NCBI GenBank assembly: GCA_049941595.1
Contig: JBNFNA010000010.1
Span: 1-57,886, forward strand
Direction of reading: 5' to 3'
Length of the DNA: 57,886 bases
From: Pasteurella sp049941595
Lineage (GTDB): Bacteria > Pseudomonadota > Gammaproteobacteria > Enterobacterales > Pasteurellaceae
Shown: positions 33,634 through 42,529 of the stretch, in pieces
Layout of the letters: every line of letters begins with the position of its first letter
How positions within the stretch are numbered: position 1 is the stretch's first letter
Position numbers and translations under genes: made by a program
The notes under the pieces: generated by a model
Told to the model about the DNA's origin: nothing
Seen by the model: only the letters and a program-made list of their open reading frames with translations
Databases searched by the model: none

Positions 33634-33716
33634 AGTAAAATTGTTGTTCACTTTTACTGTAATAAGTTGAATAAAGCCAGGTTTTGAAAGTCTAAGTTAA
33701 TATGAAGAATACACAT

Positions 33717-33732
33717 TCCCCCTTAGGGGAGG
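33717..33732 (+). promoter_or_regulatory. Hairpin covering the CDF ribosome binding site
   Basis: TCCCC and GGGGA (33717-33721 and 33726-33730) pair across four bases, and the right arm is part of the ribosome site AGGGGAGG, four bases before the start codon. Pairing would hide the site. Confidence 0.4.
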
Positions 33733-33736
33733 CGAT

Positions 33737-34339
33737 ATGACACACCACGATTCTCACCCACATACACATCATCACCATACGGATAACCGTAAAGTGCTGA
33801 TGATAAGCTTTGCTTTAATTAGCTTATTTATGATTATTGAATTTTTAAGTGGTTATTATTTCAATAGTTTAGCGTTGATGGCAGATGCTGGGCATATGGC
33901 AAATGATAGCTTAGCATTGCTGATTGCTTTAATCGCATTGTATTTAAACGAAAAAAATCAAAATCGTATTGCCGTGTTAAATGGTTTATCGTTGATTGTT
34001 GTGGCGCTCTATATTATTTGGGAAGCCGTTGAGCGTTGGCAACATCCACGAACGATTCAATCTCTACCAATGTTAATTGTTGCGGTGGTGGGATTGTGTG
34101 TAAATGTAATCGTGGCGTGGATGATGTTGAAAGGGGATTTACATAACTTAAATCTTCGAGCAGCATATTTGCACGTGTTAGCGGATTTGTTGGGATCTAT
34201 TGTGGCGATTTTAGCCGGCTTAAGCATATTTTTGTTTGGTTGGGTGTGGGTGGATGCCCTAGCGAGTTTGGTTTTAAGTTTATTTATTTTCAAAAGTGGC
34301 TACGCAGTGACAAAAGAAGCGATTTTGAGTTTGAAATAG
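33737..34339 (+). CDS. Short CDF-family zinc/cation efflux protein
   Basis: A 200-residue cation diffusion facilitator, probably exporting Zn2+ in exchange for protons. A histidine-rich N-terminus (MTHHDSHPHTHHHH) precedes six membrane helices. The metal site is visible in the pair ALMADAGHMANDSLAL (helix 2) and YLHVLADLLGSIVAIL (helix 5), with H-x3-D in each. The usual cytoplasmic C-terminal domain of about 80 residues is missing: the protein stops just after helix 6. The frame is clean, so I read it as a short family member. It is divergent from the polyene operon. Confidence 0.87.
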   Translation: MTHHDSHPHTHHHHTDNRKVLMISFALISLFMIIEFLSGYYFNSLALMADAGHMANDSLALLIALIALYLNEKNQNRIAVLNGLSLIVVALYIIWEAVERWQHPRTIQSLPMLIVAVVGLCVNVIVAWMMLKGDLHNLNLRAAYLHVLADLLGSIVAILAGLSIFLFGWVWVDALASLVLSLFIFKSGYAVTKEAILSLK

Positions 34340-34376
34340 CAAAAGTGCGGTCTATTTTTGAAAAAGTTTTTTAGAC

Positions 34377-34406
34377 AAAAAAATAGCGCTCCAGTACGAG
34401 CGCTAT
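34377..34406 (-). terminator. Rho-independent terminator after hldD
   Basis: Arms ATAGCGCTC and GAGCGCTAT (34383-34391 and 34398-34406) with a 6-base loop are followed on the minus strand by seven T. It separates the convergent CDF gene and hldD. Confidence 0.9.
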
Positions 34407-34429
34407 GTAATGAGATTGAGTGGAAAATC

Positions 34430-35362
34430 TTATTTACGATTTAACCACGCCATATATTCAGCCACACCTTCCGCAACGGTTTTGAATGGTTTGTCATAAC
34501 CGGTTGCGCGTAATTTGTCTAAATTCGCTTGAGTGTATTCTTGATAACGGCTTTTTAAGTGGTCTGGGAATGGAATAGTTTCAATATCCGCTTCAGTTTT
34601 GCCGTGGAATTTCACAACGGCTTTTGCTACTTCTTTGAATGATTCTGCATTGCCTGTACCTAAGTTATAGATACCAGAAATGTTGTTTTGCCAGCACCAA
34701 ATATTCACAGCTGCAACATCGCCTACATATACGAAGTCACGGCGGAAATCTTCGCTACCTGCGAATAATTTTGGATTTTCGCCTTTTAGAATTTGGTTAT
34801 TTAAGTGGAATGCCACACTTGCCATTGAGCCTTTGTGGTTTTCACGTGGACCATACACGTTGAAATAACGGAAACCACAAACAGGTGAATTCGCTTCTGG
34901 TAAAATTGCACGAACATATTGGTCGAATAAGAATTTTGAATAACCGTAAACATTTAATGGTGCTTCAAATTCACGTTCTTCACGGAATTCAGTTTTATCA
35001 CCGTAAGTCGCCGCAGATGATGCATAGAAGAACGGAATTTCACGATCTAAACAATAATGCAGTAATTCTTTTGAATACTCATAGTTGTTTTGCATCATAT
35101 ATTTGCCGTCCCACTCGGTAGTTGCAGAACACGCACCTTCGTGGAAAATCGCATCAATATCACCAAAATCATCGCCGGCAATAATTGATGCAATAAAGTC
35201 TTCTTTGTCGCAGTAGTCTGCAATATCAAGATCCACTAAATTGGCAAATTTAGTACCGTCTTTTAAATTATCTACAACTAAAATATCTGTACGCCCTAAT
35301 TCATTCAAGGCTTTGACAATGTTACTACCAATAAATCCAGCACCGCCAGTTACGATAATCAT
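34430..35362 (-). CDS. hldD: ADP-L-glycero-D-manno-heptose-6-epimerase
   Basis: HldD epimerises ADP-D-glycero-beta-D-manno-heptose to the L-glycero form used in the lipo-oligosaccharide inner core. The 310-residue product has the NADP-binding TGGAGFIGSNIVKAL at the N-terminus, EGACSATTEWDGKYMMQNNY, the catalytic YGYSKFLFDQYVR (Y-x3-K, about 140) and FRYFNVYGPRENHKGSMAS. The start has a GAGGACAT site. It is a single gene with its own terminator. Presence fits a Gram-negative with heptose-containing lipo-oligosaccharide. Confidence 0.97.
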   Translation of the reverse strand: MIIVTGGAGFIGSNIVKALNELGRTDILVVDNLKDGTKFANLVDLDIADYCDKEDFIASIIAGDDFGDIDAIFHEGACSATTEWDGKYMMQNNYEYSKELLHYCLDREIPFFYASSAATYGDKTEFREEREFEAPLNVYGYSKFLFDQYVRAILPEANSPVCGFRYFNVYGPRENHKGSMASVAFHLNNQILKGENPKLFAGSEDFRRDFVYVGDVAAVNIWCWQNNISGIYNLGTGNAESFKEVAKAVVKFHGKTEADIETIPFPDHLKSRYQEYTQANLDKLRATGYDKPFKTVAEGVAEYMAWLNRK

Positions 35363-35480
35363 AATATGTCCTCTGTTGGTTAATACTCACAATATTGTAA
35401 TGGATTTTACACCAGATATGCGGAGATGTGTTTAAGTATTTTGCATTGGCTTGCATTTTTGGTATTTCGGAAAATCGTTC

Positions 35481-35486
35481 TATAAT
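35481..35486 (+). promoter_or_regulatory. -10 box candidate for fucR
   Basis: A perfect TATAAT lies 40 bases before the fucR start. The -35 region (around 35458) is poor, so an activator may be needed. Confidence 0.35.
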
Positions 35487-35526
35487 AAATATGTCCGTTT
35501 TGACCGTTTCTTATAAAGAGGTGGCT

Positions 35527-36276
35527 ATGCAAAGAAGGAAAGATTTAATTCTACAAGAAATTAATTGTACCGGAAAAATGACAGTGATTGAGCTGGCAGA
35601 TAAATTTTCGGTTGCGGTGGAAACAATTCGTCGAGATTTGACCGCGCTTGAGAAAAAAGGGCTGTTATATCGCATTCACGGCGGGGCAGTAAGTAAGAAA
35701 ACCAAAGATCTTGGCAGTTCTTTTCAGGTTCGACAGCGTTCAAACTATGATGCAAAACGTTTGATCGCGCAGAATGCGGTAGAATACGTGTTTGAAGGGG
35801 CTGTGATTGGTTTAGATGCCAGTTCGACAAGTTGGCATTTTTCACAGCAGATCCCCGATATTCCCTGCACAGTCGTGACTAATTCTATGCATAATATTAC
35901 CGCACTTGTGAATAAACCGAATATCAAAACCATTGCAACCGGTGGGGTATATTCCAGTAAATATGATGCCTTTTATGGGCCGTTATCAGAGCAATTATTA
36001 CTGCGTTTGCACATTGATATCGGGATTTTCTCTTGCATCGGCATTGATAATTCGGGCGGTATTTGGGAGTCTAATGAGCTAAATGCATCGATTAAACGTA
36101 AGATGATGGATGCGTCAGGACAGCGCTTTTTATTAGTAGACTCTTCAAAATTCGGGCAAAAGAATTTGATTAGATTGGGTGATTTGTCGCAAATTGACAT
36201 CTTATTTAGCGATCAAAAGCCAGATACTGAATTGCAGAATTATTGTTCAGAACACGATATTTTATTGACCGTTTAA
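35527..36276 (+). CDS. fucR: DeoR-family L-fucose operon regulator FucR
   Basis: A 249-residue DeoR-family regulator. The N-terminal helix-turn-helix is TVIELADKFSVAVETIRRDL (about 19-38) with RIHGGAV after it; the C-terminal domain is the sugar-phosphate isomerase-like sensor (GLDASSTSWHFSQQI; FSCIGIDNSGGI; LLVDSSKFGQK). FucR responds to fuculose-1-phosphate in E. coli, where it activates the fuc genes. The frame starts at 35428, but ATG 35527 has an AGAGGTGG site and gives normal length. It precedes fucI in the same direction. Confidence 0.9.
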   Translation: MQRRKDLILQEINCTGKMTVIELADKFSVAVETIRRDLTALEKKGLLYRIHGGAVSKKTKDLGSSFQVRQRSNYDAKRLIAQNAVEYVFEGAVIGLDASSTSWHFSQQIPDIPCTVVTNSMHNITALVNKPNIKTIATGGVYSSKYDAFYGPLSEQLLLRLHIDIGIFSCIGIDNSGGIWESNELNASIKRKMMDASGQRFLLVDSSKFGQKNLIRLGDLSQIDILFSDQKPDTELQNYCSEHDILLTV

Positions 36277-36286
36277 TTTCAAAATC

Positions 36287-36331
36287 TGCCCGAATTGACC
36301 GATATTTTTTATTATGATGAATATTCGGGCA
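36287..36331 (+). promoter_or_regulatory. Candidate FucR operator upstream of fucI
   Basis: Inverted arms TGCCCGAAT (36287-36295) and ATTCGGGCA (36323-36331) lie between the fucR stop and the fucI promoter. The core arms TGCCCG/CGGGCA recur upstream of fucO with 10 bp shorter spacing, which suggests a protein site and not only an RNA hairpin. Confidence 0.5.
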
Positions 36332-36356
36332 AAAAATCCCTACTTATTTGTTTCTT

Positions 36357-36378
36357 TTTCGTGATCCTTTTCACATAT
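36357..36378 (+). promoter_or_regulatory. CRP site upstream of fucI
   Basis: CGTGA-TCCTTT-TCACA (36360-36375) matches the CRP consensus TGTGA-N6-TCACA at 9 of 10 positions. GATAAT (36394-36399) follows at a distance that fits a class II CRP-dependent promoter; TATGAT at 36412 would fit class I. Confidence 0.7.
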
Positions 36379-36495
36379 TCAGTATTTAATTTCGATAATC
36401 GCTATTCTCACTATGATTTTTAAGGAAAAATAAACTCATCAAGTTGTTGTTTGACTATTTATTTCATACTTTTAGCTTATAAGAGGATAGATAAG

Positions 36496-38256
36496 ATGAG
36501 TACAGTAAATCGTATCAAAATTGGTATTCGTCCGACGATTGATGGTCGCCGTATGGGAGTGAGAGAATCATTAGAAGTTCAAACAATGAATATGGCGAAG
36601 TCAGTAGCAGACTTGTTACATAGCCATATCCGTCACACTGATGGCACTTTTGTCGAATGTGTGATTGCCGATAGTTGTATCGGTGGTGTTGCAGAGGCAG
36701 CAGCTTGCACAGAAAAATTCAAACTAAATAACGTAGGCTTAACCATTACTGTCACACCTTGCTGGTGCTATGGTTCTGAAACTATCGATATGGATCCACA
36801 TATGCCAAAAGCCATTTGGGGCTTCAATGGTACAGAACGCCCAGGGGCAGTTTATTTAGCGGCTGCACTTGCAGGCCATTCACAAATGGGCTTACCAGCC
36901 TTCTCAATTTACGGCACAGAAGTGCAAGACTCTTCCGACACCTCGATTCCTAATGATGTAAAAGAAAAACTCTTACGCTTTGCGCGCGCAGGTTTAGCGG
37001 TGGCGAATATTCGTGGCAAATCTTATTTATCTATCGGTGCAGTATCAATGGGTATCGCAGGTTCTATAGTGAACCAACAATTCTTCCAAGAATATCTTGG
37101 TATGCGTAATGAATACGTGGATATGACCGAAATCAAACGCCGTTTAGATCGCAAAATCTACGATGAAAAAGAAGTGGAATTAGCGCTTTCTTGGGTGAAA
37201 CAGTATTGCAAAGAAGGCATTGATGTAAACAGCGAAGAAAACCAACGCACAGCAGAAGAACGTGAAGAACTGTGGTCAAACTGCGTGAAAATGGCGATTA
37301 TTACACGCGACTTAATGGCAGGTAACCCAAAACTTGCAGATCTTAACTTTGGTGAAGAAGCATTAGGTCACAATGCGATTGTGGCAGGTTTCCAAGGTCA
37401 ACGTCATTGGACAGACCATTTACCAAATGGCGACTTTATGGAAGCAATGCTTAACTCCACTTACGACTGGAATGGTGTGCGCCCTCCGTATATTTTAGCG
37501 ACTGAAAATGACAGCTTAAACGGCGTGAATATGTTGTTTGGTCACCAATTAACAGGTCAAGCGCAAGTGTTTGCTGACGTACGTACTTACTGGAGTGAAG
37601 ATGCGGTTGAGCGTGTAACTGGTTTCCGTCCAGAAACTGGTTTTATCCACTTAATTAATTCTGGTTCAGCAGCATTAGACGGCACAGGTCAACATTCTGA
37701 CAAAGACGGCAACCCAGTGATTAAACCAGCTTGGGAAGTGACTGAAGAAGACGGTAAACGTTGTTTAGAACATACTCGTTGGTGTCCTGCTGTACACGAA
37801 TACTTCCGTGGGGGCGGTTACTCATCTCAATTCTTAACTAAAGGCGGTATGCCATTCACAATGCACCGCATTAATATCATCAAAGGCATTGGCCCTGTAC
37901 TTCAAATTGCAGAAGGTTGGTCAATCGATTTACCAGAACACGTACACGATATTTTAAATAAACGTACTAACGAAACTTGGCCAACCACTTGGTTTGTGCC
38001 ACGCCTCACCGGCAAAGGCGCATTCACTGATGTGTATTCAGTAATGGCTAACTGGGGAGCAAACCACTGTGTAGCAACCTTCGGTCACGTTGGTGCAGAT
38101 CTCATTACCCTTGCTTCAATGCTACGTATTCCAGTATGTATGCACAACTTGGAAGATAAAGATATCTTCCGTCCAAGTGCTTGGAATGGCTTTGGTCAAG
38201 ATAAAGAAGGTCAAGATTATCGTGCTTGTGCGAACTTCGGACCGCTTTATAAATAA
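36496..38256 (+). CDS. fucI: L-fucose isomerase FucI
   Basis: FucI converts L-fucose to L-fuculose, a Mn2+-dependent step. The 586-residue product begins MSTVNRIKIGIRPTIDGRR, as expected, and carries NVGLTITVTPCWCYGSETID, DHLPNGDFMEAMLNSTYDWN and the C-terminal MANWGANHCVATFGHVGADL; conserved Glu/Asp/His metal ligands fall in these blocks. The frame starts upstream at 36451, but the ATG at 36496 with GAGGATAG in front matches the family start. It is first in the fucI-K-U-A-ABC operon. Confidence 0.97.
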   Translation: MSTVNRIKIGIRPTIDGRRMGVRESLEVQTMNMAKSVADLLHSHIRHTDGTFVECVIADSCIGGVAEAAACTEKFKLNNVGLTITVTPCWCYGSETIDMDPHMPKAIWGFNGTERPGAVYLAAALAGHSQMGLPAFSIYGTEVQDSSDTSIPNDVKEKLLRFARAGLAVANIRGKSYLSIGAVSMGIAGSIVNQQFFQEYLGMRNEYVDMTEIKRRLDRKIYDEKEVELALSWVKQYCKEGIDVNSEENQRTAEEREELWSNCVKMAIITRDLMAGNPKLADLNFGEEALGHNAIVAGFQGQRHWTDHLPNGDFMEAMLNSTYDWNGVRPPYILATENDSLNGVNMLFGHQLTGQAQVFADVRTYWSEDAVERVTGFRPETGFIHLINSGSAALDGTGQHSDKDGNPVIKPAWEVTEEDGKRCLEHTRWCPAVHEYFRGGGYSSQFLTKGGMPFTMHRINIIKGIGPVLQIAEGWSIDLPEHVHDILNKRTNETWPTTWFVPRLTGKGAFTDVYSVMANWGANHCVATFGHVGADLITLASMLRIPVCMHNLEDKDIFRPSAWNGFGQDKEGQDYRACANFGPLYK

Positions 38257-38265
38257 TCTGTATTG

Positions 38266-38290
38266 GGGAGCAAGTGAGATGCTTGCTCCC
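38266..38290 (+). repeat. Hairpin between fucI and fucK
   Basis: Arms GGGAGCAAG and CTTGCTCCC (38266-38274 and 38282-38290) form a perfect 9-bp stem with a 7-base loop and no T run. It may stabilise or mark processing of the fucI message and set the ratio of isomerase to kinase; this is inference. Confidence 0.55.
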
Positions 38291-38362
38291 ACATTCCAAT
38301 AACATAAATACACCATAAGGACACAAAGTGCGGTGAGTTTTCAGCGCATTCAGGGGGATTTT

Positions 38363-39823
38363 ATGTCAATTGTTTTGATTTTCGATTGTGGGGCAACCAA
38401 TTTACGCACGATTGCGATGAATGAAAAAGGCAAAATTGTCGCCTCTCATCATATTTCCAATAATACTCAACCGGGCGCTGAATCCGCAGACTATCACATT
38501 TGGGATTTTGAAGAAATCTGGCAAAAATTAATGACTTGTGCTGAAAACACATTAGCGCAATTAAAACAGCAACAGATTGATTTAAACGATGTGATTGGTA
38601 TTTCTGTGACCACTTTTGGTGTTGATGGCGCACCTTTCGATAAAGACGGCAACCAACTTTATCCAATCATTTCGTGGAAATGCCCACGCACAATTCCTGT
38701 AATGGAAAATCTCGCTAAGTATTTTGATGTTGAACAGCTTTACTTACGCAATGGTATTGGGCAATACAGCTTTAACACGCTCTTCAAATTAATTTGGTTG
38801 AAAGAAAACCAACCAGATGTCTTCGCCAAAATGGACAAATTTGTGTTTATTTCTTCAATGTTAAGCCAACGTTTAACGGGAGTATTTAGCACAGATCATA
38901 CAATGGCAGGCACTTCAATGATGACCAATCTGCAAACCGGCGACTGGGATGATGAGGTATTACAAAAATTAGGTTTAACCAAACAGCACTTCCCGCCAAT
39001 GAAACACGCTGGTGAAAAAATTGGCCATTTAACAACCGCACTTTCAGCAAAATTCGGTTTAGGTGAAATCCCTGTAATTTCAGCAGGTCACGATACACAA
39101 TTTGCGGTGTTTGGCTCAGGTGCTGGCTTAAATCAACCTGTTTTAAGTTCTGGCACTTGGGAAATCTTAATGGCGAGAACAGAATCCGCCGAACCGCATT
39201 TCCAATTTGTACCTAACGGCTTAACTACGGAATTTGATGCCAAAGCACATTGCTTTAACCCAGCTGTGCAATGGGTGGGATCTGGCGTAATGGAATGGAT
39301 CGGAAAATTGCTGTTCGCCGATGTAAAAGGCACAGCAGATTATTACAGCACAATGATCAGCGAAGGCGAGGCAGAAGCAGTAGGTGCAGGTGGTGTGCGT
39401 TTACAAGGTCAGTTCAATGCTAACGATCAACAAGCTGGTCTAGGTAATATCGCTGGTTTATCAATGCATACTCGTCGCGGACAAATTTATCGTGCTGCGT
39501 TGGAATATATGGCATTACGTTTAAAAGACGGCTTAGGTGTGTTGCAACAAGTCAGCAAATTCAAAGCAGAAAGCTTAATTTGTGTGGGTGGCGGTTCGAA
39601 AAACCGTTTATGGAACCAAATCCGTGCTGATGTTTTAGGTTTACCGATTGATGTGGTTGATGTGGCAGAAAGTACCGTTTTAGGGGCTGCAATGTTTACC
39701 TTTGCAGGGCTTGGTGTTTACCAAAATTTTGACCACGCACAACAACAAATGAAACCACAAACCCAACGTATTATGCCGTCTGAAAATGCGGCGTTATATC
39801 AAGCGTTGAAGGAAAAAAATTAA
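38363..39823 (+). CDS. fucK: L-fuculokinase FucK
   Basis: FucK phosphorylates L-fuculose to L-fuculose-1-phosphate. The 486-residue product is a FGGY-family kinase: phosphate motif FDCGATNLRTIAM at the N-terminus, ISAGHDTQFAVFGSGAG (about 242) with the catalytic Asp, LSSGTWEI, and ICVGGGSKNRLWNQIRAD (about 400). The frame reaches a GTG at 38333, but the ATG at 38363 is placed correctly after AGGGGGA. It has an internal uptake sequence and is followed by another. Confidence 0.95.
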   Translation: MSIVLIFDCGATNLRTIAMNEKGKIVASHHISNNTQPGAESADYHIWDFEEIWQKLMTCAENTLAQLKQQQIDLNDVIGISVTTFGVDGAPFDKDGNQLYPIISWKCPRTIPVMENLAKYFDVEQLYLRNGIGQYSFNTLFKLIWLKENQPDVFAKMDKFVFISSMLSQRLTGVFSTDHTMAGTSMMTNLQTGDWDDEVLQKLGLTKQHFPPMKHAGEKIGHLTTALSAKFGLGEIPVISAGHDTQFAVFGSGAGLNQPVLSSGTWEILMARTESAEPHFQFVPNGLTTEFDAKAHCFNPAVQWVGSGVMEWIGKLLFADVKGTADYYSTMISEGEAEAVGAGGVRLQGQFNANDQQAGLGNIAGLSMHTRRGQIYRAALEYMALRLKDGLGVLQQVSKFKAESLICVGGGSKNRLWNQIRADVLGLPIDVVDVAESTVLGAAMFTFAGLGVYQNFDHAQQQMKPQTQRIMPSENAALYQALKEKN

Positions 39824-39876
39824 AAAAAGACCGCACTTCGTTGGCTTACAAGAGATAAATAAAAGGAAAAATAACG

Positions 39877-40311
39877 ATGTTAAAAGGTATTCATCCAGCA
39901 ATCTCACCAGATTTACTTAAAATTCTTGCGGAAATGGGACACGGCGATGAGCTTGTTCTGTCAGATGCTCATTTCCCAGCACACCAATTACATCAAAAAG
40001 TACTGCGTGCCGATGGGCTTGGCGTAGATACATTACTCACCGCAATCAGCCCGTTATTTGAGTTTGATGCTTATGTTGATGCGCCATTAATTATGATGCA
40101 AGCCGTTGAAGGTGACAGTTTGGATCCAAACGTTGAAGCTCGTTATTTACAAGCGATCAAAAGTGCGGTCGGTTCTGTACCAAATTTAACTCGCATCGAT
40201 CGCTTCGCTTTCTATGACCGTGCGAAAAAAGCCTATGCAGTTGTTGTCACTGGCGAAATAGCAAAATACGGCAACATTATTATTAAAAAAGGTGTGACAC
40301 CAATTTCTTAA
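39877..40311 (+). CDS. fucU: L-fucose mutarotase FucU
   Basis: FucU interconverts alpha- and beta-anomers of L-fucose. The 144-residue product has the RbsD/FucU signature MLKGIHPAISPDLLKILAEM, GHGDELVLSDAHFPAH with the catalytic His, and the C-terminal YDRAKKAYAVVVTGE. Ribosome site AAAGGAA. It sits between fucK and fucA, as part of the operon. Confidence 0.95.
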   Translation: MLKGIHPAISPDLLKILAEMGHGDELVLSDAHFPAHQLHQKVLRADGLGVDTLLTAISPLFEFDAYVDAPLIMMQAVEGDSLDPNVEARYLQAIKSAVGSVPNLTRIDRFAFYDRAKKAYAVVVTGEIAKYGNIIIKKGVTPIS

Positions 40312-40336
40312 AATTGACTTTTAAGGGGTATAAAAA

Positions 40337-40984
40337 ATGAACAGAGTTGAACTTTCACAAAAAATTATCGATACCTGTCTTGAAATGACAAGATTGGGCT
40401 TAAACCAAGGCACCGCAGGCAATGTGAGTGTACGTTATCAAGACGGTATGTTAATTACACCAACTGGCACGCCGTATCATTTAATGACGCCAGATAGCAT
40501 TGTTTATGTGGATAAAAATGGTAAACACGAAGATGGCAAATTGCCTTCAAGTGAATGGCATTTCCACTTAGCGGTGTATGAGTCTCGCCCAGATGCCGAT
40601 GCAGTGGTACACAACCATTCTATCAACTGTGCTGCAGTGTCTATCTTAGAAAAAGCAATTCCTCCGTTCCACTATATGATTGCAGTGGGTGGTTCAGACC
40701 ATATTCCTTGCGTACCTTATGCGACTTTCGGTACTCACAAATTAGCGGAATATGTGAAAGAAGGCATTAAAGAAAGCAAAGCCATTTTATTAGCGCATCA
40801 CGGATTGATTGCCGCTGAGAAAAACTTAGATAAAGCCCTATGGCTTGCACACGAAGTTGAAGTATTAGCCGAGTGGTATATCAAACTTTTAGCAACAGGT
40901 TTAGAGATTCCATTACTCGACAAAGAAGAAATGAGCGTTGTGCTAAATAAATTTAAATCTTATGGATTAAGAATCGAAGAATAA
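40337..40984 (+). CDS. fucA: L-fuculose-phosphate aldolase FucA
   Basis: FucA splits L-fuculose-1-phosphate into dihydroxyacetone phosphate and L-lactaldehyde. The 215-residue class II aldolase shows the phosphate-binding NQGTAGNVSVR, TPTGTPY, catalytic Glu and zinc histidines in PSSEWHFHLAVY and AVVHNHSINC, and the third zinc His in ILLAHHGLIAAEK. Its product lactaldehyde is handled by aldA and fucO downstream. A gap of 18 bases leads to the ABC transporter genes. Confidence 0.97.
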   Translation: MNRVELSQKIIDTCLEMTRLGLNQGTAGNVSVRYQDGMLITPTGTPYHLMTPDSIVYVDKNGKHEDGKLPSSEWHFHLAVYESRPDADAVVHNHSINCAAVSILEKAIPPFHYMIAVGGSDHIPCVPYATFGTHKLAEYVKEGIKESKAILLAHHGLIAAEKNLDKALWLAHEVEVLAEWYIKLLATGLEIPLLDKEEMSVVLNKFKSYGLRIEE

Positions 40985-41002
40985 AGCAAAGAGGGCATCA
41001 TT

Positions 41003-42529
41003 ATGCACGAAACGATACTCACAATGCGGAATATTAGCAAAGGCTTTGCTGGGGTACAGGCATTAAAAGATGTGCAGCTAACATTACGCAAAGGCGAGGT
41101 TCACGCGCTGATGGGCGAAAACGGTGCGGGAAAATCCACCTTAATGAAATGCTTATTAGGCGTGTATCAAAAAGACGAAGGCACGATCACTTATAAAGGA
41201 AAAGAAGTGAATTTCAACTCTGTGTTGGAAGCACAACATCAAGGGATCAGTATGATCTTCCAAGAGTTGAACTTAATTCCTCACTTGACCGTCGCTGAAA
41301 ATATTTTCTTTGCGCGTGAGCCAATTAAGTATGGAATGGTTGATAAGGATAAGATGATTCGTGATTCCGAAAAATTACTTTCCTTATTCGACATTGATGT
41401 GAAACCAACAGATCAAGTGCGGTCACTTTCTGTGGCGAAACAACAAATGGTAGAAATCGCCAAAGCCCTTTCTTTTGACGTTGAAGTGTTAATTATGGAT
41501 GAACCAACATCCGCATTAACTGAAAAAGAAATCGATAAGTTATTTGAACTCGTTAATAAGCTAAGAGAAAAAGGCGTGAGTATCGTATATATCTCACACC
41601 GTATGGAAGAGCTTAAACGTATTTGTGACCACATTACGATTTTCCGTGATGGTACTTATGTTTCAGACCACGTGTTTAAAGAAATCACAATGGATGAAAT
41701 CATTACCAAAATGGTAGGTCGTTCTTTAGATAATCACTTCCCGCCAAAAACAGCCGTTGTCGATGAAAACGAAGTTGTGATGTCAGTGTATCAAGCTGAA
41801 CGTTACGGTGTGTTTGAAGCCTTAGATTTTGCTTTATTCAAAGGTGAAATTTTGGGGATCACCGGTCTTGTGGGAGCAAAACGTACTGAACTTGCCCGTG
41901 CGATTTTCGGTGCAGATCCATTAGATTCTGGCGAAATCTTTGTTCACCACAACAAAGTGAGTATTAAAAGCCCAGCAGACTCAATCAAAGCCGGTATTGC
42001 GTACTTATCTGAAGACCGCAAACTTAACGGTGTGGCAGTGAGAATGTCTATTCGTGAAAACATCACAATGGCATCAATGGATAAAGTATGTAACGGTGCA
42101 GGCGTGATCTCTCACGCTGAAGAAGCCAAAGCATCAAAAACTTTCATCGATAAAATGGAAATTAAAACGCCAACTATCGAGCAGTTAGTGAATAACTTGA
42201 GTGGGGGTAACCAACAAAAAGTGGTTATCGGTAAATGGTTGTTCCGCGATGCTAAAGTGATGATTTTCGATGAGCCAACTCGTGGTATCGATGTGGGCGC
42301 AAAATATGCAATTTATCAATTACTTGATGAGTTAGCAGCCAACGGCGTAGGTGTTATTGTGATCTCTTCTGAGTTACCAGAAGTATTAGGGGTATCAGAC
42401 CGCATTATTGTAATGCGTGAAGGACGAATGACCGCAATGTTGGAAACCAAAAATACAAACCAAGAAGAAATTATGCACTACGCAACAGGTGTAAAAGATA
42501 TGTTCGCTCGCAAGAGCCAGGAGGCATAA
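41003..42529 (+). CDS. Sugar ABC transporter ATPase (RbsA-type), probably for L-fucose
   Basis: A 508-residue double-ATPase protein of the ribose-type (CUT2) ABC family. The first half has Walker A GENGAGKSTLM, signature LSVAKQQMVEIAKAL and Walker B VLIMDEPTSALT; the second has a degenerate Walker A (GLVGAKRTELARAI), signature LSGGNQQKVVIGKWL and Walker B VMIFDEPTRGIDVG, the usual asymmetry. Substrate is inferred from position in the fuc operon, which has no fucP permease gene. It ends one base before the permease gene. Confidence 0.92.
   Translation: MHETILTMRNISKGFAGVQALKDVQLTLRKGEVHALMGENGAGKSTLMKCLLGVYQKDEGTITYKGKEVNFNSVLEAQHQGISMIFQELNLIPHLTVAENIFFAREPIKYGMVDKDKMIRDSEKLLSLFDIDVKPTDQVRSLSVAKQQMVEIAKALSFDVEVLIMDEPTSALTEKEIDKLFELVNKLREKGVSIVYISHRMEELKRICDHITIFRDGTYVSDHVFKEITMDEIITKMVGRSLDNHFPPKTAVVDENEVVMSVYQAERYGVFEALDFALFKGEILGITGLVGAKRTELARAIFGADPLDSGEIFVHHNKVSIKSPADSIKAGIAYLSEDRKLNGVAVRMSIRENITMASMDKVCNGAGVISHAEEAKASKTFIDKMEIKTPTIEQLVNNLSGGNQQKVVIGKWLFRDAKVMIFDEPTRGIDVGAKYAIYQLLDELAANGVGVIVISSELPEVLGVSDRIIVMREGRMTAMLETKNTNQEEIMHYATGVKDMFARKSQEA

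Noticed and set aside
33737..34339. CDF transporter as a pseudogene cut short by a stop
   Set aside because: The frame is clean and both metal-binding helices are intact, and the sequence after the stop is a non-coding uptake site and terminator, with no continuation of the domain visible.
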